From positions 1-64,000 of the forward strand of contig RDZG01000064.1 of assembly GCA_004293915.1 (NCBI GenBank): 64,000 nt of DNA, in the 5' to 3' direction. The translations under genes were made by a program, and so were the position numbers. Within the stretch, counting starts at the first letter, position 1. Each line of letters starts with the position of its first letter. Shown in pieces: positions 9,663-17,397 of this stretch. This stretch comes from Bacteroidota bacterium. GTDB taxonomy: Bacteria; Bacteroidota; Bacteroidia; Cytophagales; UBA9547. The notes beneath the pieces were generated by a model. The model was given only the letters and a program-made list of their open reading frames with translations, did no database searches and was not told the DNA's origin.

Positions 9663-10241
9663 ATGACAAAAAATATAATCATAGTTTTATGCTTTTTTTC
9701 GACATTTATATATGCGCAAGATAGCACAAAAATAAAATATGTATATAGTAAGCTCAGCGTTGAGCCAGCTTTAGGAACAAGAGTTAGTTCGATGATTGGA
9801 GCTGTTGATTTGCAATTGTCTGGCTTGGTACAATATAATTTGCATCCAAGATTTCATATTTTAAGCCACACCGCCATTTCGTATGATATTATAAAATACC
9901 CCATTTTTAATTCGGTAAGTATAAATCATAGCATGACAATATTCCAAAAAATAGGTTTTGGAACTTCGTTTTATACCAAAAAAATGGCAAACTCCTTAAA
10001 TTTTGTTTTAGGAATAAAATATTTTACCTACTCTGCCGAAACCAACAACGAAAGTTTAGAAGATAAAATTCCTGTTCAAATCAATGTTTTTTCCCCTGAT
10101 TATGGGCTTATGTACAACTTAAAAGTTGGCAGAAAAAAATACTTTTTTTCTGGAAGGATATATGCACCAGTTTTTAATGGCAAATGGTTTTTTTTAGAAA
10201 ATGCAAATATTGAATTAGGTTTTGGAATAAGGTTAAAATAA
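9663..10241 (+). CDS. Predicted outer-membrane barrel protein, unknown function
   Basis: A 192-residue protein starting 2 bases after the esterase stop. It has a signal peptide (MTKNIIIVLCFFSTFIYAQ, cleavage after AQ) and then alternating aromatic/hydrophobic strands (for example NSLNFVLGIKYFTYS and KKYFFSGRIYAPVF) ending in the strand NIELGFGIRLK, the usual end of a small outer-membrane beta barrel. No named family is recognised. Its tight coupling to the esterase suggests both act in the envelope. Confidence 0.7.
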   Translation: MTKNIIIVLCFFSTFIYAQDSTKIKYVYSKLSVEPALGTRVSSMIGAVDLQLSGLVQYNLHPRFHILSHTAISYDIIKYPIFNSVSINHSMTIFQKIGFGTSFYTKKMANSLNFVLGIKYFTYSAETNNESLEDKIPVQINVFSPDYGLMYNLKVGRKKYFFSGRIYAPVFNGKWFFLENANIELGFGIRLK

Positions 10242-10344
10242 TTTAATTAACGAGAGTCAAGTTATATTCCTGTCATCAATAAATTTTAAATTAGTAATAA
10301 TTTTAATTATATATTATAAAAAATTAAGATTCATTTTATCATTT

Positions 10345-11481
10345 TCAAACCCCAACATGCACATTTTCAACTGCTTTTTTGTACACTTTTTCATAAAGTG
10401 GTAAAATCTTTGTGATGTCAAATTCTTTGGCACGAGCCAATGCGGCTTTTTTGAATTTCGTTAGATTTTCGTCTTTTAGCACCCACAATGCATTTTTTGC
10501 CATGTCATCCACATCGCCAATATTACTCATAAAGCCACTCACTCCTTGAATATTTAATTCTGGAATGCCTCCAGCATTTGATGAAATCACGGGTACTTCA
10601 CAAGCCATTGCTTCGAGTGCCGAAAGTCCAAAACTTTCTGATTCTGAGGGTAATATAAACAAATCACCTACCGACAAAACTTCTTCAACCACATCAAGTT
10701 TTCCCAAAAAACGCACATCATCGCACATGTGCATCTCTCTGCACATAGTTTCTGCCATTTGCCTTTCGGGACCATCGCCAATCAAAATTAATTTTGCTGG
10801 AATCGCGGCTTTAATTTTATAAAAAACTTGCATCACATCTTGCACACGTTTAACTTTTCTAAAATTAGAAGTGTGAATAATTAATTTTTCGTCATTCGGA
10901 CAAATTGCTTTTTTGAAATGATCTTTTTTTTGTTTCGAAAAACGTGTTAAATCAATAAAATTTGGAATTACTTCAATATCACGGGTGATGTCGAAATGTT
11001 TGTAAGTATCGTTTTTCAAATCCTCAGACACCGAAGTTACAATATCTGATTGATTTATACTAAACGTAACCACAGGTTCGTACGATGGATTTTTACCTAC
11101 AAGCGTAATATCTGTGCCGTGCAAAGTTGTAATTACTGGAATTTCGATGCCTTTTGTTTTCAAAATTTGCTTTGCCATATACGCAGCCGATGCATGCGGA
11201 ATAGCATAATGCACATGCAACAAATCGAGTTTTTCGTACTCAACCACATTTACCATTTTGCTTGCCAAAGCCAACTCGTAAGGCGTGTAATCAAACAAAG
11301 GGTAACTGTAAGCATCTACTTCGTGATACGAAATATTTTCATTAAAAAAATCTAATCTACCTGGTTTTGAGTAGGTAATAAAATGTACATGATGTCCGTT
11401 TTTTGCCAATGCTTTGCCCAATTCCGTTGCCACAACTCCACTTCCACCAAAGGTTGGATAACACACTATACCTATATTCAT
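10345..11481 (-). CDS. bshA: N-acetyl-alpha-D-glucosaminyl L-malate synthase
   Basis: Family 4 glycosyltransferase that joins GlcNAc from UDP-GlcNAc to L-malate, the first step of bacillithiol synthesis. The 378-residue protein matches BshA throughout: N-terminal NIGIVCYPTFGGSGVVATELG (residues 2-22), LHVHYAIPHASAAYMAKQIL, TTLHGTDITLVG, the acceptor/donor loops, and the GT-B C-terminal motif PSESESFGLSALEAMACEVPVI with the conserved ESFGLSALEA. Its final 76 bases are duplicated at 7817-7892. No other bsh genes are in the window. Confidence 0.93.
   Translation of the reverse strand: MNIGIVCYPTFGGSGVVATELGKALAKNGHHVHFITYSKPGRLDFFNENISYHEVDAYSYPLFDYTPYELALASKMVNVVEYEKLDLLHVHYAIPHASAAYMAKQILKTKGIEIPVITTLHGTDITLVGKNPSYEPVVTFSINQSDIVTSVSEDLKNDTYKHFDITRDIEVIPNFIDLTRFSKQKKDHFKKAICPNDEKLIIHTSNFRKVKRVQDVMQVFYKIKAAIPAKLILIGDGPERQMAETMCREMHMCDDVRFLGKLDVVEEVLSVGDLFILPSESESFGLSALEAMACEVPVISSNAGGIPELNIQGVSGFMSNIGDVDDMAKNALWVLKDENLTKFKKAALARAKEFDITKILPLYEKVYKKAVENVHVGV
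10353..10428 (+). repeat. bshA 3-prime end, copy 2 of the 76-bp direct repeat
   Basis: The source copy of the repeat at 7817-7892, here coding (antisense to the + strand) for the last residues of BshA. 74 of 76 positions agree. Confidence 0.9.
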
Positions 11482-11591
11482 TTTTTAAAAATATTAACCT
11501 ATTTGTTTTAAAACCTATTTTTGTATAATTATGTTCCAAATACTAAGAATTACTTTAAAACATCAAAATATACTTTTTTGAAAAAATCAAT

Positions 11592-12071
11592 ATGAAAACC
11601 AAAAATAATGAACAAAATATTTATGCTAATCGACTGAGAGTGAGGGTTTGCGGCATACTAATTTTAGAAAATAAAATATTACTAGTAAAACACAAAAGTA
11701 TTACTAAATTAGGCACATTTTGGGCTCCACCAGGTGGCGGTTTAGAATTTGGCGAAACAACTGAAAATGCTCTAAAACGTGAATTTTTGGAAGAAACAGG
11801 TTTGGAAATCGAAGTTGTAAAATTTTTGTTTGTAAATGAGTTTTTAAATCCTCCTTTGCATGGAATCGAACTCTTTTTTGAAGTTAAAAAAACAGGTGGA
11901 ATTTTAAAAACAGGATTTGATCCAGAAATGGATTTGGAACATCAAATTATAGAAGAAACCCGATTTGTAGACTTAGATCAACTCTCAACACTTTGGCATT
12001 CAGAAAATTATCATGCTGTTTTAAAAAACATGAAAAGCAATAAAAAAATATTTTATGTGAATGGTCTGTAA
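11592..12071 (+). CDS. Nudix hydrolase
   Basis: Metal-dependent pyrophosphohydrolase of 159 residues. The full Nudix box G-x5-E-x7-REUxEExGU is visible at residues 49-71, with the catalytic REFLEETG helix at 63-70, preceded by the substrate-cover segment TFWAPPGGG. The substrate cannot be deduced; this compact type includes ADP-ribose and nucleotide-sugar hydrolases. It stands alone, divergent from bshA, with its own short upstream region. Confidence 0.9.
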   Translation: MKTKNNEQNIYANRLRVRVCGILILENKILLVKHKSITKLGTFWAPPGGGLEFGETTENALKREFLEETGLEIEVVKFLFVNEFLNPPLHGIELFFEVKKTGGILKTGFDPEMDLEHQIIEETRFVDLDQLSTLWHSENYHAVLKNMKSNKKIFYVNGL

Positions 12072-12158
12072 ATTCTATATTACAATTTTGATGTTTTCGA
12101 TAATATTTTAAAAATAATCAATTTAATCAGTACTTTTGTTACTTACAAAGCATACAAA

Positions 12159-13502
12159 ATGGAAGGTTTAATAATGGCAGCACAGCTTATTCTGGGCTTG
12201 TCGATTTTAGTAACATTACACGAATTAGGGCATTTTATTCCTGCCAAATTATTTAAAACAAAAGTCGATAAATTCTATCTTTTTTTCGATTTTCTTTTTC
12301 CACGACAAGATTTGCTCAATTTTTCGCTTTTTAAAATCAAAAAAGGAGATACCGAATATGGCATAGGGTGGTTTCCGCTTGGTGGATATGTAAAAATAAA
12401 TGGCATGATAGACGAGTCTATGGATAAAGAATTTTTAAAATCTGAGCCAAAACCTTACGAATATCGCTCCAAAAAAGTTTGGCAAAAATTGATAATTATG
12501 CTAGGTGGTGTTTTTGTAAATTTAGTAACAGGAGTTGTAATTTTTATTGCACTTACTTATTACTTAGGCGAAAATTATTTGCCAGCCAAAGAAGCAAAAT
12601 ATGGTATCGTTACACACGAACTAGCCGAAGAAATTGGACTAAAAACAGGAGATAAAATACTCAAAATCAACGGAAAAGAAATGGAACGATTCTACGACCA
12701 TCTCGATCCAGATGTGTTTCTAGAATCTGGAAGTTATTACACTATCGACAGAAATGGAACGCAAATGGATGTTTTTATTCCTTCGGATTTTATAAACAAA
12801 TTATCGGATAAAAAATACAAAAACTTACCTTTTATTGACCCAGCAATGCCATTTAAAGTGGGCAAAGTAGTTGCAGGCTTTCCTGCCGAAAAAGCGGGCT
12901 TAAAAGCCGATGATATTATCACAGCCATTGATTCGACAAAAATTTCATTTTTCCACGAATTGCAAAAAGTTTTAACAAACAAAAAAAGCCAAAACGTTAC
13001 AATTTCAATTCTTAGAAACAACCAGCCAATGGCATTAAATTGCCAAGTAAACGAAGAAGGCAAACTGGGTTTCGAAGTACAAAGTTTATTGAAATACGAA
13101 ACACACAAATTTGGACTTTTAGAATCTATGGGCAAAGGCACTGTAAAGGCATTTTCGTTTGTAGTGGTGCAAGCCAAAGGCTTCAAAAAACTATTTTCTG
13201 GCGATATAGACCCTTCAAAATCGCTTAGCGGACCAATAGGAATGGCTCAACAATTTGGTGGAAACTGGGATTGGATTCGTTTTTGGACCTTAACTGGTTT
13301 ATTATCCATGGTTTTGGCGTTTATGAATTTATTGCCAATTCCAGCACTCGATGGCGGACACGCATTGTTTTTGTGTTACGAATTGATTTCGGGTAGAAAA
13401 CCATCAGACAAATTTTATGAAATTTCGCAACGAATCGGAATGGCAATTTTACTTTCCCTGATGGTTTTTGCCATATTTAACGATGTAATTCGTTTGTTTT
13501 AA
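12159..13502 (+). CDS. rseP: Site-2 intramembrane metalloprotease RseP
   Basis: Inner-membrane zinc protease (447 residues) that cleaves anti-sigma factors or remnant signal peptides inside the bilayer. Seen: the HELGH zinc motif at residues 21-25 in the first membrane helix, an LDG motif (PALDGG, about 395-400) in a C-terminal membrane helix, and two PDZ-like domains between them (about 145-215 and 220-300). The upstream sequence TACTTTTG at 12131-12138 resembles the Bacteroidota -7 box. In many relatives rseP follows dxr, but here it stands alone. Confidence 0.93.
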   Translation: MEGLIMAAQLILGLSILVTLHELGHFIPAKLFKTKVDKFYLFFDFLFPRQDLLNFSLFKIKKGDTEYGIGWFPLGGYVKINGMIDESMDKEFLKSEPKPYEYRSKKVWQKLIIMLGGVFVNLVTGVVIFIALTYYLGENYLPAKEAKYGIVTHELAEEIGLKTGDKILKINGKEMERFYDHLDPDVFLESGSYYTIDRNGTQMDVFIPSDFINKLSDKKYKNLPFIDPAMPFKVGKVVAGFPAEKAGLKADDIITAIDSTKISFFHELQKVLTNKKSQNVTISILRNNQPMALNCQVNEEGKLGFEVQSLLKYETHKFGLLESMGKGTVKAFSFVVVQAKGFKKLFSGDIDPSKSLSGPIGMAQQFGGNWDWIRFWTLTGLLSMVLAFMNLLPIPALDGGHALFLCYELISGRKPSDKFYEISQRIGMAILLSLMVFAIFNDVIRLF

Positions 13503-13558
13503 AAAACTAAAAATGATTTTATTTTGATACACTTTTTGTGTATTGATTTAAAATAATT

Positions 13559-15475
13559 TTACTCTTCATCAAAATCTTTCATATCCTTTATTTCGCCTTT
13601 TTCGTCATAAAAAAACCATTTTCCTACTGTTACATCTTGTTCGTAAAGTCCTTCGGCTTCGAGCTTACCTGATTTGTAATAATATGCCCAAAATCCATCT
13701 TTCTTACCGTTTACCATCATGCCTGAAGATGTTAATTCGCCAGTGTCATAAAAATATTTCCAAACTCCAATTGCTAAACCATCTTTAAAATTTCCTGTTG
13801 CATTTATAGCTCCGTTTTCGTGGTAAGTTATTCGCGTTCCAGTACCATTTTTCAAACTTCCTTTAGGTAATTTTTTATGGTTTGGTAATTTAAAATCGCT
13901 GATATTCAATAGTTTACCCATTTGCCAAATTTCATTTTGAATAGTATCACCTGATGCCCAAAAATCTATCCAAAGTCCATCTTGCATTCCATTTATATAT
14001 GAACCAATGCTGATTAATTTTTGATTTGAGTTGTATTCTTTCCATTGGTTTTGTTCCATTCCAAAAGTATATAAACCTTCGTATTTTAGGTTTCCATTTT
14101 CGTGAAACATTTTCCAAAAACCTTGTTCAAAGCCATCTAAAAATTCGCCTTGCATGGCAATTTTTCCGTTTTCGTGGTATCCAATCCAACCACCATGTTT
14201 TTTTCCTTCTTTATAAAAACCTGTTGAAGACACACTACTGTCTCGGTAAAATTCTACCCATTTTCCGGTTTGTTTTCCTTGTTTATATGAGCCAATGGCA
14301 GCCATATTTCCGTTGTCATAAAATTCAAGCCAATCGCCTTCTTGCAAATCATTCACAAAATTTCCTTCAGAAAGAATTTTTCCATTTTCGTAATATTCTC
14401 GCCAAATACCATCTTCTTTTCCGGCTTTGTAATTTCCTTTTTCTTTAAAACCACCCGTTTCAAAAAACGATATAAATTCTCCATCTTCGATGCCATTTTT
14501 ATAATTTGTAAGTTGTCTAAATCTGCCATTTTCAAAATAATCGTAACTTATTCCTTCTAGTTTTTCGTTTTTATATTTTTTCTCGAAAAGTAATTTTCCA
14601 GATTTATAATAACCTTTTGCAAGCGAATCTATTACTCCATTTTTATAGCTGTATTCAATGTATTTTTCTGATGTGGGATAATATAAAATCCGTGTACCAT
14701 TTCCATCTTTTAAGTTTCCACGTGGCAGCGATTTTCCTTTTGGGTCGTAATAATTACTAATATTTAAAAGCTTTCCGCTATCTCTAATTTCGAGTTGTTT
14801 GAGTTGATTATTATTGTAAAAAAACTTTTGTTCGCCATGAAATTTGCCATTTTGATATGTTTTTTCGGATAATTTTGCCCCATTTTCATAAAAAGCCGAC
14901 CACAAACCTGTTTCGATTCCATTCAAAAAAGAACCTGTTTGAACAAGTTTTCCTTTTTCTGAAAATTCTTTCCAATCACCTGTTTCTTTGCCATTGTTAA
15001 AAAAAGAAATACTTTGGATTTTTCCAGACGGAAAATAAAGCTTCGCTTCGCCATTTAATTGCCCATTTTGGTAAATTTTTTCGGTTTTTTTTAAGCCAGT
15101 TGGATAAAATTCAGTCCATTTTCCAGTTAAAATACTGTCTTTGTAAACACAAATTAATTTCGGTTTTGTGTTAGGATAAAACTCTTTTGTGGTATCGTTT
15201 AAAACATCTTTTTTGTATGTCGAAATAGATTTTATAGCTCCATTTTCATAAAATTCTTTCCACGTACCATTAATGTTATCATCCTGATAATCAATTTGTT
15301 CTTTAGGTTTACCGTCAGCATAATTATATAACCAAGTGCCTTGTTTTTTGCCATTCAAAAACACGCCTTTGCTTTTTATAATTTTTGTAGAATCGAAGTA
15401 AAAAACTTTTTCTTGCGAAAAAACGGGTTCAAATATCCCAAAAGACAGAAAAATACATAAACAACTATATTTCAT
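13559..15475 (-). CDS. Large secreted MORN-repeat protein
   Basis: Protein of 638 residues built almost entirely from more than 20 MORN/YwqK-type repeats of about 23 residues (pattern G-x-W-x-EFYENG-x-L/I). Start chosen at 15475, because MKYSCLCIFLSFGIFEPVFSQ is a clean signal peptide; the upstream ATG at 15496 would add seven residues. Two non-MORN spacers (about residues 240-270 and 540-570, both reading LLNIS...LP(R/K)G(N/S)LK(D/N)G.GTRI) are related to each other, pointing to an internal duplication of half the protein. MORN sheets act as membrane or protein scaffolds; no enzymatic domain is present, so a surface or periplasmic binding role is inferred. Confidence 0.85.
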   Translation of the reverse strand: MKYSCLCIFLSFGIFEPVFSQEKVFYFDSTKIIKSKGVFLNGKKQGTWLYNYADGKPKEQIDYQDDNINGTWKEFYENGAIKSISTYKKDVLNDTTKEFYPNTKPKLICVYKDSILTGKWTEFYPTGLKKTEKIYQNGQLNGEAKLYFPSGKIQSISFFNNGKETGDWKEFSEKGKLVQTGSFLNGIETGLWSAFYENGAKLSEKTYQNGKFHGEQKFFYNNNQLKQLEIRDSGKLLNISNYYDPKGKSLPRGNLKDGNGTRILYYPTSEKYIEYSYKNGVIDSLAKGYYKSGKLLFEKKYKNEKLEGISYDYFENGRFRQLTNYKNGIEDGEFISFFETGGFKEKGNYKAGKEDGIWREYYENGKILSEGNFVNDLQEGDWLEFYDNGNMAAIGSYKQGKQTGKWVEFYRDSSVSSTGFYKEGKKHGGWIGYHENGKIAMQGEFLDGFEQGFWKMFHENGNLKYEGLYTFGMEQNQWKEYNSNQKLISIGSYINGMQDGLWIDFWASGDTIQNEIWQMGKLLNISDFKLPNHKKLPKGSLKNGTGTRITYHENGAINATGNFKDGLAIGVWKYFYDTGELTSSGMMVNGKKDGFWAYYYKSGKLEAEGLYEQDVTVGKWFFYDEKGEIKDMKDFDEE

Positions 15476-15675
15476 TTTGAATGCTTTATTAGTCAAATGT
15501 AGTGTTTATCCATTAATTTGACAAAAAAGTAAAAATAGTGTGGTTGCTGTTAGAATTGCAAGAAAAAAGATTCGTGAATTTATAAAATTAAAATTAAACA
15601 ATGTTGTAACTAACCATCCTAAAACCTTGATTTGAGCAAAATTTATATTACTAATTACGAATTAATTTACAAAAA

Positions 15676-16197
15676 TTACAAAAAAACTCTATTGTTTCCT
15701 TCTAATAGTTCTGCATTAAACTTATCATAAAAATATTTGTAAGCATTTTGCTTTGATGGCATGGCTGGTCGAGATGGCTTGTAACTCCAGCATTGAACCA
15801 AAATTCGTTTTTGAATTTCTAGAATAGCATTGTTTTCAAGACAATAGATAATTGTATCTTCAAGTTGCTTATTTATAGTTGTTTTATGTGCATTTCTATT
15901 CCTAAATGTATCTTTTATTTCTACAATGCAAAACTCATTTTTAGATATTATTGCGAAATCTGCCCTGCCTTCACCTTGGTTTTCATTGTCAAAAAGCAAA
16001 CATTTGTCAATGGCTAGAAAATATAATTCTGTATAATTTGGATTGCTAGCGAGAAAATGAAAGTCATCATATTCAATAATAATACATTTTGAATTATTTT
16101 GATCTAAGATTTTAGTTTCAAGATTATTTGTGATTTCTAATAAACACTGATTTGATTCACAAATTGGAAATGCTTTTTGAATAGTTTTGGCTATCAT
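15676..16197 (-). CDS. PD-(D/E)XK-like protein, second gene of an ATPase-nuclease pair
   Basis: A 173-residue protein of no named family that I recognise. The central part shows a PD-(D/E)XK nuclease pattern: GRADFAII with Asp80, then IVEIKD with Glu93 and Lys95, followed by a helix with Gln111 (KQLEDTIIYCL). There are no signals or membrane segments, so it should be cytoplasmic. Its ATG overlaps the ATPase stop by 4 bases, so the two are translationally coupled. The arrangement (P-loop ATPase plus small nuclease) recalls anti-phage modules such as Septu, but the nuclease class differs from the HNH PtuB. Function is inferred, not shown. Confidence 0.72.
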   Translation of the reverse strand: MIAKTIQKAFPICESNQCLLEITNNLETKILDQNNSKCIIIEYDDFHFLASNPNYTELYFLAIDKCLLFDNENQGEGRADFAIISKNEFCIVEIKDTFRNRNAHKTTINKQLEDTIIYCLENNAILEIQKRILVQCWSYKPSRPAMPSKQNAYKYFYDKFNAELLEGNNRVFL

Positions 16198-17357
16198 TTT
16201 TTATACAATTCCATTAAGTTATAAAAATCTTGCATAATGATTTCAGAAGCAGAATCTAATAAAGATTCTGCAATCATCTTTGTTTCTCCATCAAAAATGG
16301 AACTTGCATAGCCATCTGCGAGATTGTATGCAGCAAATTCTTCTGGATTGATCCACGATTTTTTGGGTATAATTTTGCTTACCTCTTCCTCTGAACCTAG
16401 TTTTTCGGCAGTTTGAAATGCTAAAAGTAAATTATTGAGCGAAGTTAAAATATATGGACTATGCGTTGTGATTATTAACTTGTTTGATAATTGAAGATCT
16501 TGGTTGCTATTTGTGCATTTTTGAGCCAAAATATAAAGAAATTTTTGCTGCATATCAGGAAAAAGATTAAGTTCTGGCTCTTCTACAACAAACAATTTGG
16601 CTTGATTTTTTATTTCTCTATTATTTTCAATTACAAGTATTAATGGAATTGTTGATTGAAATCCACTTGAAGTATATTTTAATAAAATTTCCTTATTATT
16701 TTCTATTTTAATTATATCTCGTTCTTCTCTATATTCATAAGAAGCATTTAAAAAGCCAATATTTATTTTTTTTAGTATTGCTCTAGCTTTTTCAAATTCT
16801 GCAACAAAGTTTAAAATTGGTTTTGGAATTTGGATGTTATTAACAATAAGTCCCGCTAAAGAACCAATAGCATAAGATGTAAAAGAACGTTCGGCAGGAA
16901 TATAAATTGGATAATTTATTTCATTGAGTATTTTATCTGTCTTTTCTTTGAAAGATATATCTGAAAACAATTTTTTTTCTATATCATAAAATGATTCTGC
17001 TTTATTTCTATTTTCTAAAATTTGGACATGAATATTGTATAATTCAGAACTAATTCCTTGAAGCTTAAAATCACCAAATGAAATAACAGTTTCTTTTTTT
17101 TCAATTTTAAAATGATAATAAATTCCCAAGAATTCAATGTAAGAATCGTTTTCTAAAAAGCTCTCAATTAAATAATCAGACAATAATTCTTCAAATGCTG
17201 AAACTCCTAAGACAAATCTTCTTGAATGAAAAATACTAATCAACTTAGCCAAAACACTTTTTCCAGTAGATTGTGTGCCAATAAAAACCATTGTTTTTTT
17301 TAGCTCAATGTCTATTTCTTTAATCGGTCCAAAATTCTTAACAATAAGTCTTTCCAT
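16194..17357 (-). CDS. ABC/SMC-class AAA ATPase (OLD/RecF-like), first gene of an ATPase-nuclease pair
   Basis: A 387-residue P-loop ATPase. Walker A GTQSTGKS at residues 27-34 follows an N-terminal beta strand typical of RecF/OLD-type proteins (LIVKNFGPIKEIDIEL). An ABC-signature-like segment YTSSGFQSTIPL is at 228-239, Walker B LFVVEEPELNLFP at 255-267, and the switch histidine in TTHSPY at 297-302. The middle (about 50-220) is helical and lacks the long coiled coil of SMC proteins. No TOPRIM domain follows, unlike OLD nucleases; the nuclease appears instead to be the overlapping downstream gene. It starts 40 bases after the carB stop on the same strand, so it may ride on carB transcription. 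Likely a defence or DNA-maintenance ATPase. Confidence 0.83.
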   Translation of the reverse strand: MERLIVKNFGPIKEIDIELKKTMVFIGTQSTGKSVLAKLISIFHSRRFVLGVSAFEELLSDYLIESFLENDSYIEFLGIYYHFKIEKKETVISFGDFKLQGISSELYNIHVQILENRNKAESFYDIEKKLFSDISFKEKTDKILNEINYPIYIPAERSFTSYAIGSLAGLIVNNIQIPKPILNFVAEFEKARAILKKINIGFLNASYEYREERDIIKIENNKEILLKYTSSGFQSTIPLILVIENNREIKNQAKLFVVEEPELNLFPDMQQKFLYILAQKCTNSNQDLQLSNKLIITTHSPYILTSLNNLLLAFQTAEKLGSEEEVSKIIPKKSWINPEEFAAYNLADGYASSIFDGETKMIAESLLDSASEIIMQDFYNLMELYKK

Positions 17358-17397
17358 CTTTTTTTAAAATTAGTTCTACCAGCCTACCAGCCCACCT

